Positions 1 to 8,115 of a DNA stretch of 64,000 bases are shown here, one piece after another. The stretch lies in contig NZ_CP107796.1 of the NCBI RefSeq assembly GCF_036345995.1, positions 2,790,001 through 2,854,000 of the forward strand, written 5' to 3'. Source of the DNA: Streptomyces sp. NBC_00557 (lineage in GTDB: Bacteria; Actinomycetota; Actinomycetes; Streptomycetales; Streptomycetaceae). The position numbers were made by a program, and so were the translations under genes. A model generated the notes under the pieces. That model saw only the letters and a program-made list of their open reading frames with translations. It was not told where the DNA came from and made no database searches. Position 1 is the first letter of the stretch. Each line of letters begins with the position of its first letter.

Positions 1-2
1 AG

Positions 3-461
3 CGCGGGAAGAAGTCGACCCATGCGCTGTACGTGCGTCAGGTGGTCCGGCAGTTCCTCGGCGAGCCGAACCGCCGGCACGGCTCCATCACCCTGGAGCG
101 GCCGGGCGAGGACCCGATCACCGATCTCGTCGTGGCCATAGTCTCGAACACGTCCCCGTGGACGTACCTCGGCAATCGCGCCATGTACACATCACCCAAG
201 GCCTCGTTCGACACCGGCGTCGACGTGTTCGGTCTCAGCCGTCTGTCGACGGCCGCGGTTGCCCGGTATGGCACCCAGTTGCTCACTTCGTCCCCCGAGC
301 GCGGACCCCGCGGCAAGCACGTGGTCTCGCTGCACGATCTGGATCAGTTCACCTTGCATTCGAAGGCTCCTCTGCCCCTGCAGATGGACGGAGACCACCT
401 CGGGGTGCGTACGAGCGTGACGTTCACAGGTGTACGCCGTGCACTGCGTGTGATTGTGTGA
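3..461 (+). CDS. Diacylglycerol kinase-family lipid kinase, C-terminal part
   Basis: The reading frame is already open at the left edge, so only the last 152 residues are present. The visible part is the beta-rich C-terminal domain of the DagK/YegS lipid kinase family, which phosphorylates lipids such as diacylglycerol at the membrane. The family-typical motif PLPLQMDGDHLG lies near the end, followed by a short hydrophobic strand. The catalytic GGDGT-type motif would lie outside the window. A lipid kinase gene of this type beside whiB1 is also known in mycobacteria, which supports the call. Substrate cannot be told. Confidence 0.8.
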   Translation, partial: RGKKSTHALYVRQVVRQFLGEPNRRHGSITLERPGEDPITDLVVAIVSNTSPWTYLGNRAMYTSPKASFDTGVDVFGLSRLSTAAVARYGTQLLTSSPERGPRGKHVVSLHDLDQFTLHSKAPLPLQMDGDHLGVRTSVTFTGVRRALRVIV

Positions 462-794
462 GCGGAACGGGCAAAAGTCCTTTCACTCGAACGTTTAGGC
501 CAGGATCCACCCCATGGAAGTACGGCTGTGACCTAGTCGACACCGAGGAATCAAAAAAAACTTTCCGGAAGGGGTTGTATCCGCCGCTGAGGTTTGCGAG
601 TCTCTACGTGGCGATCGGGACGGCCCGCAACACCGGCCTCCACTGATCACCGGAACCCCTCTTCAAAACCACAGGACCACGCCGGGGAAGACTCGGCGGT
701 CGGCCCTTCACTTGTTGAGGGATTCGTGAAAGCGTTCACATTCACAAGCAACCTGCACGTAATACGTTCAGAGAACCTAGGAGAGGTAGCAGCC
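462..794. other. Intergenic region upstream of wblE
   Basis: No convincing gene is seen in these 333 bases. The stretch is less GC-rich than its surroundings and holds an eight-base A run near 546-553. The right end carries the Crp-like site listed separately and the start region of wblE, with a purine-rich ribosome-binding site about ten bases before the ATG. It is therefore most likely promoter and leader sequence for wblE. Confidence 0.6.
725..740 (+). promoter_or_regulatory. Crp-like binding site upstream of wblE
   Basis: The sequence reads GTGA, six bases, TCAC, with one more matching base pair outside (CGTGA-N6-TCACA). This is the classical Crp/cAMP receptor protein half-site arrangement. 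It lies about 55-70 bases before the wblE start codon. In Mycobacterium tuberculosis the orthologous gene whiB1 is known to be controlled by CRP through sites upstream of its promoter. The match is seen directly; its use by Streptomyces Crp is inferred. Confidence 0.5.
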
Positions 795-1052
795 ATGGAC
801 TGGCGTCACAACGCCGTTTGCCGCGAGGAAGACCCCGAGCTCTTCTTCCCCATCGGCAACACCGGTCCTGCGCTGCTGCAGATCGAGGAAGCCAAGGCCG
901 TCTGCCGTCGCTGCCCGGTGATCGAGCAGTGTCTGCAGTGGGCGCTCGAGTCCGGTCAGGACTCCGGCGTCTGGGGTGGTCTCAGCGAGGACGAGCGCCG
1001 CGCCATGAAGCGCCGCGCCGCCCGCAACCGGGCTCGTCAGGCCTCCGCCTGA
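795..1052 (+). CDS. wblE: WhiB-family iron-sulfur regulator WblE (WhiB1 type)
   Basis: An 85-residue Wbl protein that binds a [4Fe-4S] cluster and acts as a small DNA-associated redox/NO-responsive regulator, usually as a partner of the principal sigma factor. The four cluster cysteines are C9, C37, C40 and C46, the same spacing as in mycobacterial WhiB1. The GVWGG turn follows at 58-62 and a basic tail (MKRRAARNRAR) at the end. The ATG at 795 is preceded by a good ribosome-binding site (GGAGAGG); upstream in-frame codons lack Wbl features. The divergent neighbour order lipid kinase-wblE-pdtaS matches other actinobacteria. Confidence 0.95.
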   Translation: MDWRHNAVCREEDPELFFPIGNTGPALLQIEEAKAVCRRCPVIEQCLQWALESGQDSGVWGGLSEDERRAMKRRAARNRARQASA

Positions 1053-1180
1053 CACACCCCACCCCTGCTGACAGCCTGAGCTTGGCGGCGCGTGCAGCAC
1101 GCACGCATCTCCCGCCCCCGAGCCGCAGCGCGCAGTAACCCCCGATGCGCTTAGCACTACGCGGAGCAGCAACGAGCACG

Positions 1181-1212
1181 AGCCTCGGACCAACGGCGGT
1201 CCGGGGCTTTCT
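1181..1212 (+). terminator. Terminator after wblE
   Basis: A GC-rich stem (AGCC..GGACC paired with GGTCC..GGCT) is followed by TTTCT. It lies 130 bases after the wblE stop codon and faces the convergent kinase gene. The prediction is by eye only. Confidence 0.5.
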
Positions 1213-1275
1213 GCTGTGCTCGAACGGCCCCGGGCACTCAACCGGCCCCGGGTGCAGGCCGGTTGGGGTGGTGGA

Positions 1276-2742
1276 CTACTTCTGCGCCCGCACCGGAATG
1301 TCCAGGATCACCCTGGTCCCCCGCCCCGGCGCCGGCACCATGTCGAAGGCGCCGCCCAACTCCCCCTCCACCAGGGTGCGCACGATCTGCAGGCCCAGGT
1401 TGCCCGAGCGGTGCGGGTCGAAGCCCTCGGGCAGGCCGACCCCGTCGTCCTGGACGGTGACCAGCAGGCGGGCCTCCTTCGCCGTGCCGCCGCGGACCGC
1501 GGAGACCTCGACCGTGCCGGTGTCGCCCTGACGGAAGCCGTGCTCCAGGGCGTTCTGCAGGATCTCGGTGAGGACCATCGACAGCGGGGTGGCGACCTCG
1601 GCGTCGAGTATGCCGAAGCGCCCGCTGCGCCGGCCGGTCACCTTGCCCGGCGAGATCTCGGCGACCATCGCGAGCACGCGGTCGGCGATGTCGTCGAACT
1701 CCACCCGCTCGTCCAGGTTCTGAGAGAGCGTCTCATGCACGATGGCGATGGAGCCGACCCGGCGGACGGCCTCCTCCAGGGCCTCCCGGCCGCGCTCGGA
1801 GTCGATGCGCCGGGCCTGGAGCCGCAGCAGCGCGGCCACCGTCTGCAGGTTGTTCTTCACCCGGTGGTGGATCTCCCGGATGGTGGCGTCCTTGGTGATC
1901 AACTCCCGTTCGCGGCGGCGCAGTTCGGTGACGTCCCGGCACAGCACCAGCGAACCGATCCGGGTGCCCTTGGGTTTGAGGGGGATGGCCCGGAACTGGA
2001 TGACGCCGTCGTTGGCCTCGATCTCGAACTCGCGCGGCGCCCACCCGCTCGCGAGCTTGACGAGCGCCTCGTCCACCGGGCCGCGGGTCGGGGCGAGTTC
2101 GGCGGTGGTCTGCCCGAGGTGGTGGCCGACCAGGTCGGCGGCGAGGCCGAGGCGGTGGTAGGCGGACAGCGCGTTCGGCGAGGCGTACTGGACGATCCCG
2201 TCGGCGTCGAGCCGGATCAGGCCGTCGCCGACGCGCGGCGAGGCGTCCATGTCGACCTGCTGGTCGGGGAAGGGGAAGGAGCCGGCCGCGATCATCTGCG
2301 CCAGGTCGGAGGCGCTCTGGAGGTAGGTCAGTTCCAGGCGGCTCGGGGTGCGCACGGTCAGCAGGTTGGTGTTGCGGGCGATCACGCCGAGGACCCGGCC
2401 CTCGCGCCGTACGGGGATCGACTCGACCCGTACGGGGACCTCTTCGCGCCACTCCGGGTCGCCCTCGCGCACGATCCGGCCCTCGTCCAGCGCCGCGTCC
2501 AGCATGGGCCGGCGGCCGCGCGGGACGAGGTGGCCGACCATGTCGTCCTGGTACGAGGTGGGGCCGGTGTTGGGGCGCATCTGGGCCACCGAGACGTACC
2601 GGGTGCCGTCCCGGGTGGGCACCCACAGAACGAGGTCGGCGAAGGACAGGTCGGAGAGCAGCTGCCACTCCGAGACCAGCAGATGGAGCCACTCGAGATC
2701 GGAGTCGTCGAGGGCGGTGTGCTGGCGGACCAGTTCGTTCAT
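1276..2742 (-). CDS. pdtaS: PdtaS-type soluble sensor histidine kinase (GAF-PAS-HisKA_2)
   Basis: A 488-residue cytosolic kinase with no membrane segment. It has an N-terminal GAF-like region (about 25-155), a PAS region (about 165-275) and a HisKA_2/HWE-type dimerisation domain with the phospho-acceptor motif EIHHRVKNNLQ near residue 290, followed by an ATPase domain with N-box (EILQNALEHGF) and G-box (DDGVGLPEGF). This layout and the place next to wblE/whiB1 match PdtaS, which phosphorylates the ANTAR antiterminator PdtaR. No pdtaR is in the window. The start is set at the ATG at 2742; an in-frame GTG three codons earlier is possible. Confidence 0.88.
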   Translation of the reverse strand: MNELVRQHTALDDSDLEWLHLLVSEWQLLSDLSFADLVLWVPTRDGTRYVSVAQMRPNTGPTSYQDDMVGHLVPRGRRPMLDAALDEGRIVREGDPEWREEVPVRVESIPVRREGRVLGVIARNTNLLTVRTPSRLELTYLQSASDLAQMIAAGSFPFPDQQVDMDASPRVGDGLIRLDADGIVQYASPNALSAYHRLGLAADLVGHHLGQTTAELAPTRGPVDEALVKLASGWAPREFEIEANDGVIQFRAIPLKPKGTRIGSLVLCRDVTELRRRERELITKDATIREIHHRVKNNLQTVAALLRLQARRIDSERGREALEEAVRRVGSIAIVHETLSQNLDERVEFDDIADRVLAMVAEISPGKVTGRRSGRFGILDAEVATPLSMVLTEILQNALEHGFRQGDTGTVEVSAVRGGTAKEARLLVTVQDDGVGLPEGFDPHRSGNLGLQIVRTLVEGELGGAFDMVPAPGRGTRVILDIPVRAQK

Positions 2743-2785
2743 GGAGGGCACGTCTGCGAGCGTACCCGCACGTTTGAACGTGGCC

Positions 2786-2988
2786 GAAAAACACCCGCGG
2801 GCCGCGGCGCCTGGAAGGGACCCTCAACCCTCCCGGCACCGCAGCCCGGAGCATCATCGGCCGTGGGGTGTGCGGTCCCGGTCGGCCGAAGGTCGAGGAG
2901 CCGGGGCAGTCAGGGCAGAGAGCTCCGGTTCCTCGGTCCGCCTTCCTGTGCGGGGAAGGCGGAGGCTTGTTCAGTTGGCTGCCCACTG
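2786..2988 (-). ncRNA. Candidate sRNA or terminated leader upstream of pdtaS (scr5239-like locus)
   Basis: On the minus strand a GC-rich palindromic hairpin followed by five T residues (2787-2791) forms a terminator only about 45 bases before pdtaS. A second strong hairpin (stem CCGCCTTCC/GGAAGGCGG) sits near 2939-2963, and a DasR-type operator lies just upstream at 2993-3010. A short RNA of about 150-200 bases is therefore plausible. The S. coelicolor sRNA scr5239 is known to map beside the orthologous kinase gene. I could not compare sequences, so identity, exact ends and strand are inferred. It could equally be an attenuated pdtaS leader. Confidence 0.4.
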
Positions 2989-2992
2989 TCGA

Positions 2993-3010
2993 TTGTGGAC
3001 TAGACCACAA
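2993..3010. promoter_or_regulatory. DasR-responsive element (dre), first of three
   Basis: The bases TTGTGGACTAGACCACAA form a near-perfect palindrome with arms TTGTGG and CCACAA. They fit the known DasR consensus (WGTGGTCTAGACCACW) with one changed base in the centre. The site lies 250 bases upstream of pdtaS and just upstream of the candidate small RNA, so either could be the target. Confidence 0.7.
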
Positions 3011-3207
3011 GGCTGTGTCCATGCCCTGACCGGCATGACGCCCCCTGCACGACCCGGCGCATGGCACCGGATGCCATGCAGCCTAGCCCGCCTCGGTCGG
3101 CCGCGGGACCAGATGGCCCCGGCAATTTCCGCGAGCGCCTCCGCTTCCGCCCGGCGCACGCCGTCACGGCCTCCGGGACATGCCGGACACACCGTCGGGG
3201 GCATGCC

Positions 3208-3312
3208 GGGGCGCGCCGTCGCGGGTCCGCCGGGGCGCGCCGTCGCGGGTCCGCCGGGGCGCGCCATCGCGGGTCCGCCGGGACGTGCCGGGCGCGCCGT
3301 CGCGGGTCCGCC
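3208..3312. repeat. 24-bp tandem repeat array upstream of nagB
   Basis: Three consecutive 24-base units (3208-3231, 3232-3255, 3256-3279) are identical except for one base in the third. A 10-base remnant and a further 23-base copy (3290-3312) follow. The unit starts GGGGCGCGCCGTCGC and ends GGGTCCGCC. A 24-base period would keep a frame, but no gene was recognised across it. It lies between the first and second DasR sites. Confidence 0.9.
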
Positions 3313-3423
3313 GGGGGATGCCCCGCCGCACTTCCCGAAGGCCGGGAGGAGCCACCTGATCCGGCGCGGTGGCACGATCGGGAACGGGGAGGGGTCGTGT
3401 CCCGGCGGACCCCCTTCTGCTAA

Positions 3424-3439
3424 ATTGGTCTAAACCACA
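3424..3439. promoter_or_regulatory. DasR-responsive element (dre) in the nagB promoter
   Basis: ATTGGTCTAAACCACA is a good match to the DasR consensus, with only the outer left arm and one central base changed. It lies 41 bases before the nagB start codon, a position suited to repression. Control of nagB by DasR is established in S. coelicolor. Confidence 0.8.
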
Positions 3440-3479
3440 TAGTGACGCCCAGAGCCCACTCCAGAACGGCAGGCCCAGC

Positions 3480-4265
3480 GTGGAAGTTGTCATCGTTCCC
3501 GACGCCGCGGCGGGCGGCGAGCTGATCGCCGAGGCCATGGCGCAGCTGCTGCGACGCAAGCCCGACGCCCTGCTCGGCGTGGCCACCGGCTCCACCCCGC
3601 TGCCCGTCTACCAGGCGCTGACCGCCAAGGTCCGCTCCGGTGCCGTCGACACCTCGCGGGCGCGCATCGCCCAGCTCGACGAGTACGTGGGGCTGCCCGC
3701 CGACCACCCCGAGTCCTACCGCTCGGTGCTGCGCCGTCAGGTGCTGGAGCCGCTCGGCATCGGCATGGACAAGTTCCTCGGGCCCGACGGCACCGCCGAG
3801 GACGTCCAGGCGGCCTGCGCGGCGTACGACCGGGCGCTCGCCGAGGCCGGCGGGGTGGACCTGCAGCTGCTCGGGATCGGCACCGACGGGCACATCGGGT
3901 TCAACGAGCCCTGCTCCTCGCTCGCCTCGCGCACCCGGATCAAGACGCTGACCGAGCAGACCCGGATCGACAACGCGCGCTTCTTCGACGGCGACATCGA
4001 GCAGGTCCCGCACCATGTCATCACCCAGGGCATCGGCACCATCCTGGAGGCCCGGCACCTGGTGCTGCTGGCGACCGGCGAGGGCAAGGCGGACGCGGTC
4101 GCCGCCACCGTCGAGGGGCCGGTCGCGGCGGTCTGCCCGGCCTCCGCGCTCCAGCTGCACCCGCACGCCACGGTGGTCGTCGACGAGGCGGCCGCGTCCA
4201 AGCTGAAGCTGGCCGACTACTTCCGCCACACCTACGCGGGCAAGCCCGAGTGGCAGGGGATCTGA
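3480..4265 (+). CDS. nagB: Glucosamine-6-phosphate deaminase NagB
   Basis: A 261-residue enzyme converting glucosamine-6-phosphate to fructose-6-phosphate and ammonia, the step that brings GlcNAc into glycolysis. Recognisable family motifs are VATGSTP for phosphate binding (about residue 34), QLDEYVGL with the catalytic Asp (about residue 67), and GTDGHIGFNEP carrying the catalytic His and Glu (about residue 137). The GTG at 3480 is chosen because the conserved family start MEVVIVPDA begins there; in-frame codons further upstream would run through the dre site. It stands alone, with the dasR gene following in the same direction. Confidence 0.95.
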   Translation: MEVVIVPDAAAGGELIAEAMAQLLRRKPDALLGVATGSTPLPVYQALTAKVRSGAVDTSRARIAQLDEYVGLPADHPESYRSVLRRQVLEPLGIGMDKFLGPDGTAEDVQAACAAYDRALAEAGGVDLQLLGIGTDGHIGFNEPCSSLASRTRIKTLTEQTRIDNARFFDGDIEQVPHHVITQGIGTILEARHLVLLATGEGKADAVAATVEGPVAAVCPASALQLHPHATVVVDEAAASKLKLADYFRHTYAGKPEWQGI

Positions 4266-4281
4266 CCCCGCCCGGCCGCCG

Positions 4282-4297
4282 GTTGGACTAGACCAGC
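4282..4297. promoter_or_regulatory. DasR-responsive element (dre) between nagB and dasR
   Basis: GTTGGACTAGACCAGC is a palindromic match to the DasR consensus (arms TTGG and CCAG around ACTAGA). It lies 17 bases after the nagB stop and 135 bases before the dasR start, so it may mediate autoregulation of dasR. The sequence match is seen; the role is inferred. Confidence 0.7.
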
Positions 4298-4383
4298 CTC
4301 GGTCACCGCTGTATATAGAGGAGATCACGGAGCGTGCGGGTGGAGTCCTGACAGAAGAACCCGTGCCACGATGTGAGCCGTGA

Positions 4384-5196
<813 letters not shown>

Positions 5197-5218
5197 GGGC
5201 ACGCGGACCTTCGCTGAA

Positions 5219-5230
5219 TCGGTATACCGA
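5219..5230. promoter_or_regulatory. 12-bp palindrome TCGGTATACCGA between dasR and the symporter pair
   Basis: This perfect 12-base palindrome starts 23 bases after the dasR stop and about 90 bases before the DUF3311 gene, where an operator for the transporter pair would be expected. The inner ten bases CGGTATACCG recur at 35101-35110 upstream of the Sel1-repeat gene. No known factor is assigned. Confidence 0.35.
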
Positions 5231-5322
5231 TATCTGAACGAGGTCTTCCACTGGCGGGATCCCGTCACCTAGATTGCCTGCGCATTACACAGGTGATCAG
5301 CGAGGGGACGGAGAGCCGTGCC

Positions 5323-5604
5323 ATGTCGAGCAGTCCTGAAGTGAGACCTCCGGTTGTGACGCCGGTCCGGGTGATCATCGGCCTGTGCCTCGTCGCGCCC
5401 TTCGTGGCGATGCTGTGGGTCGGCTCCTACGCCAAGACGGACCCCGCCTTCATCGGGATCCCGTTCTTCTACTGGTACCAGATGGCCTGGGTGCTGATCT
5501 CCACCGCGCTCACCATGACCGCGTACAAGCTGTGGCAGCACGACCAGCGCTCCCGCGCCGCGCAGGACTCCTCCGCAGCTGCGACGGGCGGTGAGGCGAA
5601 GTGA
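5323..5604 (+). CDS. DUF3311 small membrane protein, symporter partner
   Basis: A 93-residue protein with two hydrophobic segments (about 15-38 and 48-70) and a hydrophilic tail, the usual form of DUF3311. Such proteins are typically encoded directly before a sodium:solute symporter and are thought to be accessory subunits. The ATG at 5323 follows a purine-rich ribosome-binding site; an in-frame codon ten residues upstream lacks one. Its stop overlaps the start of the symporter gene by four bases, indicating translational coupling. Confidence 0.88.
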   Translation: MSSSPEVRPPVVTPVRVIIGLCLVAPFVAMLWVGSYAKTDPAFIGIPFFYWYQMAWVLISTALTMTAYKLWQHDQRSRAAQDSSAAATGGEAK

Positions 5605-7229
5605 AGACCGGTGTCAACGGCGTCGCACTCGGCGTCTTCATCTTCTTCTTCCTGGCCGTCACGGTCATGGGCTTCCTCGCCGCCCGCTGGCGCAAGGCCG
5701 AGAACGAGCACTCCCTGGACGAATGGGGCCTGGGCGGACGGTCGTTCGGCACCTGGATCACCTGGTTCCTGCTCGGCGGCGACCTGTACACGGCGTACAC
5801 CTTCGTCGCCGTACCGGCGGCGATCTACGCGGCGGGCGCGTCCGGCTTCTTCGCGGTGCCGTACACGATCCTGGTGTACCCGCTGATCTTCACGTTCCTG
5901 CCGCGCCTGTGGTCGGTCAGCCACCGCCACGGCTACGTCACCACCTCCGACTTCGTCCGCGGCCGCTTCGGCTCCAAGGGGCTGTCGCTCGCCGTGGCGC
6001 TGACCGGCATCCTGGCGACGATGCCGTACATCGCGCTGCAGCTCGTGGGCATCCAGGCGGTGCTGGACGTGATGGGCGTGGGCGGCGGCGACACCACGAA
6101 CTGGTTCGTGAAGGACCTCCCGCTGCTGATCGCCTTCGGTGTGCTGGCGGCGTACACCTACTCGTCGGGCCTGCGGGCCCCCGCCCTGATCGCGTTCGTC
6201 AAGGACACGCTGATCTACATCGTCATCGCGGTGGCGATCATCTACATCCCGATCAAGCTGGGCGGTTTCGACGACGTCTTCGCCAAGGCGGGGCACGCGT
6301 TCAGCCAGGTCAACCCGGCGACGGGCAAGCCGCGCGGCGCGCTCACGCCCCCGGAGGCCGGCCAGTGGACCTACGCCACGCTGGCCCTCGGCTCGGCCCT
6401 GGCGCTGTTCATGTACCCGCACTCGATCACCGCGACGCTCTCCTCCAGGAGCCGTGAGGTGATCCGCCGCAACACCACGATCCTGCCGCTGTACTCCCTG
6501 ATGCTCGGCCTGCTGGCCCTGCTGGGCTTCATGGCGATCGCGGCCGGCGTGAAGGTCACCAACGGGCAGCTGGCGATCCCGCAGCTGTTCGAGGACATGT
6601 TCCCGGACTGGTTCGCGGGCGTGGCCTTCGCGGCGATCGGCATCGGCGCGCTGGTCCCGGCGGCGATCATGTCGATCGCGGCGGCGAACCTGTTCACCCG
6701 CAACATCTACAAGGACTTCATCAAGCCGGACGCCACGCCGAAGCAGGAGGCGCAGGTCTCCAAGATCGTGTCGCTGCTGGTGAAGGTGGGCGCGCTGGTC
6801 TTCGTCCTCACCATGGACAAGACGGTCGCGATCAACTTCCAGCTGCTGGGCGGCATCTGGATCCTGCAGACCTTCCCGGCCCTGGTCGGCGGCCTGTTCA
6901 CCCGCTGGTTCCACCGCTGGGCGCTGCTCGCCGGCTGGGCGGTCGGCATGGTGTACGGCACGCTCGCCGCGTACGGGGTCGCCTCCCCGACCCAGAAGCA
7001 CTTCGGCGGCTCGGCCAAGGAGATCCCCGGCATCGGCGAGATCGGCTACATCGGCCTCACCGCGTTCGTCCTCAACGTCGTGGTCACCGTGGTCCTGACC
7101 GTCGTCCTCAAGGCCGCGAAGGCCCCCGAGGGCGTGGACGAGACCAGCCCGGATGACTACACGGCGGACGCCGGCGACCCGGGGGTGCAGGTGGAGCTGC
7201 CGCCCGCCACCGCGGGCGCCGGTCACTGA
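5601..7229 (+). CDS. Sodium:solute symporter (SSS family)
   Basis: A 542-residue polytopic membrane protein with about 13 hydrophobic segments and the SSS-family fold, for instance LSLAVALTGILATMPYIALQ and the conserved helix region GIGALVPAAIMSIAAANLF with Na+-site serines. It probably couples uptake of a small organic solute, perhaps a monocarboxylate, to sodium; the substrate cannot be told from sequence. The GTG start lies within the GTGA overlap with the DUF3311 gene. The acidic C-terminal tail is cytoplasmic. A terminator follows. Confidence 0.9.
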   Translation: MKTGVNGVALGVFIFFFLAVTVMGFLAARWRKAENEHSLDEWGLGGRSFGTWITWFLLGGDLYTAYTFVAVPAAIYAAGASGFFAVPYTILVYPLIFTFLPRLWSVSHRHGYVTTSDFVRGRFGSKGLSLAVALTGILATMPYIALQLVGIQAVLDVMGVGGGDTTNWFVKDLPLLIAFGVLAAYTYSSGLRAPALIAFVKDTLIYIVIAVAIIYIPIKLGGFDDVFAKAGHAFSQVNPATGKPRGALTPPEAGQWTYATLALGSALALFMYPHSITATLSSRSREVIRRNTTILPLYSLMLGLLALLGFMAIAAGVKVTNGQLAIPQLFEDMFPDWFAGVAFAAIGIGALVPAAIMSIAAANLFTRNIYKDFIKPDATPKQEAQVSKIVSLLVKVGALVFVLTMDKTVAINFQLLGGIWILQTFPALVGGLFTRWFHRWALLAGWAVGMVYGTLAAYGVASPTQKHFGGSAKEIPGIGEIGYIGLTAFVLNVVVTVVLTVVLKAAKAPEGVDETSPDDYTADAGDPGVQVELPPATAGAGH

Positions 7230-7245
7230 ACGACCGCCGTACCAG

Positions 7246-7275
7246 GGGCCGCCGGAGACGTTCCGGCGGCCCTTT
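7246..7275 (+). terminator. Terminator after the symporter gene
   Basis: An eleven-base perfect stem, GGGCCGCCGGA with TCCGGCGGCCC, encloses a five-base loop and is followed by TTTG. It begins 16 bases after the symporter stop and ends the DUF3311-symporter unit. Confidence 0.8.
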
Positions 7276-7303
7276 GCCGTACCCCTCCGGCACACTCGGT
7301 GCC

Positions 7304-7810
7304 ATGGACATCGTGATCCGGCGGGCCGTGCCCGACGAGTACGCCGCCCTGGGCGAGATCACCGCCCGGGCCTATCTCCAGGACGGTCTCCTGGACTTCG
7401 GCGAGAGCGACGCCTACCTCGGTGAACTCAGAGACGTGGCACGGCGCGCGGCAGCGGCCGAGGTTCTCGTGGCGGTGCGCGACGGCGCCCTCCTCGGCGG
7501 GGTCACCTTCGTGCCCTCCCCCGGTCCGATGGCCGACATCGCCCGTCCGGGAGAGGCCGAGATACGGATGCTCGCCGTCGCCGCGGCCGCCCGCGGCCAG
7601 GGGGCGGGCGAGGCCCTCGTGCGGGCCTGCGTCGACCGCGCACGCGCCGCCGAGGGCTGCCGGGCCGTGGTCCTGTCCACCCAGCGCACCATGCGCGCCG
7701 CCCACCGCATCTACGAACGCCTGGGTTTCGTCCGCACACCCGAGCGGGACTGGAAGCCCCTCCCGGAGCTGGACGACATCACGCTGCTCACCTATGAGTT
7801 GACGCTCTGA
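7304..7810 (+). CDS. GNAT-family N-acetyltransferase
   Basis: A 168-residue protein with the GNAT fold. The acetyl-CoA pyrophosphate loop is seen as RMLAVAAAARGQGAGEALV (about residues 87-105), and the C-terminal part carries the usual YERLGFVRT segment. The ATG at 7304 is preceded by sequence that ends the previous terminator; an in-frame upstream start would overlap it. The acceptor substrate is unknown. It stands alone before the B12 riboswitch and is probably unrelated to the nrd operon. Confidence 0.88.
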   Translation: MDIVIRRAVPDEYAALGEITARAYLQDGLLDFGESDAYLGELRDVARRAAAAEVLVAVRDGALLGGVTFVPSPGPMADIARPGEAEIRMLAVAAAARGQGAGEALVRACVDRARAAEGCRAVVLSTQRTMRAAHRIYERLGFVRTPERDWKPLPELDDITLLTYELTL

Positions 7811-7859
7811 CACCGCCCCGACACAACATCTGGGGGTGACGCGACAGCCCGGCACTACA

Positions 7860-8001
7860 TGTATGCTCATGCTCGCTGTCGCCGCAGGGGAATCCGGTGC
7901 GAATCCGGAACTGTCCCGCAACGGTGTACTTGTGCGCGTCTGCGCCCAGGAGTCAGTCCGAGGACCTGCCGGCAGCGCACCCGGCCGTCCGGTCCGGGTG
8001 C
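7860..8001 (+). promoter_or_regulatory. Cobalamin (B12) riboswitch controlling nrdABS
   Basis: The conserved core of the cobalamin riboswitch is present in order: GGGAATCCGGTGCGAATCC, then ACTGTCCCGCAACGGT, then the B12 box AGTCAGTCCGAGGACCTGCC near 7951-7970. A GC-rich hairpin (GCACCCGG paired with CCGGGTGC, 7977-8001) follows and is the likely expression platform. The element precedes nrdA by about 115 bases. In S. coelicolor adenosylcobalamin is known to shut off nrdABS through this RNA when the B12-dependent class II reductase can work. The outer ends are approximate. Confidence 0.93.
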
Positions 8002-8115
8002 CCCCAGACGTCCGGGCCTCGTGGAATGGGCCGGCGGACGCGACGCCGTGTGCGCTCGTGGCTGCCCCCTGCCCTGAAGCGAAGGCCCCCGTGCCGAGCA
8101 GGGAGAGAGCCCCAC

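Noticed and set aside
1216..3003. Long plus-strand frame of about 595 codons over the pdtaS gene
   Set aside because: It is the antisense shadow of a well-conserved kinase; its translation is low complexity with no domain, as is common in GC-rich DNA.
3208..3312. 24-bp repeats considered as a CRISPR array
   Set aside because: Units are directly joined without spacers and there are no cas genes in the window.
7859..8115. Plus-strand frame that would extend nrdA upstream through 7897
   Set aside because: That stretch is the cobalamin riboswitch; the ribosome-binding site and conserved start favour 8116.
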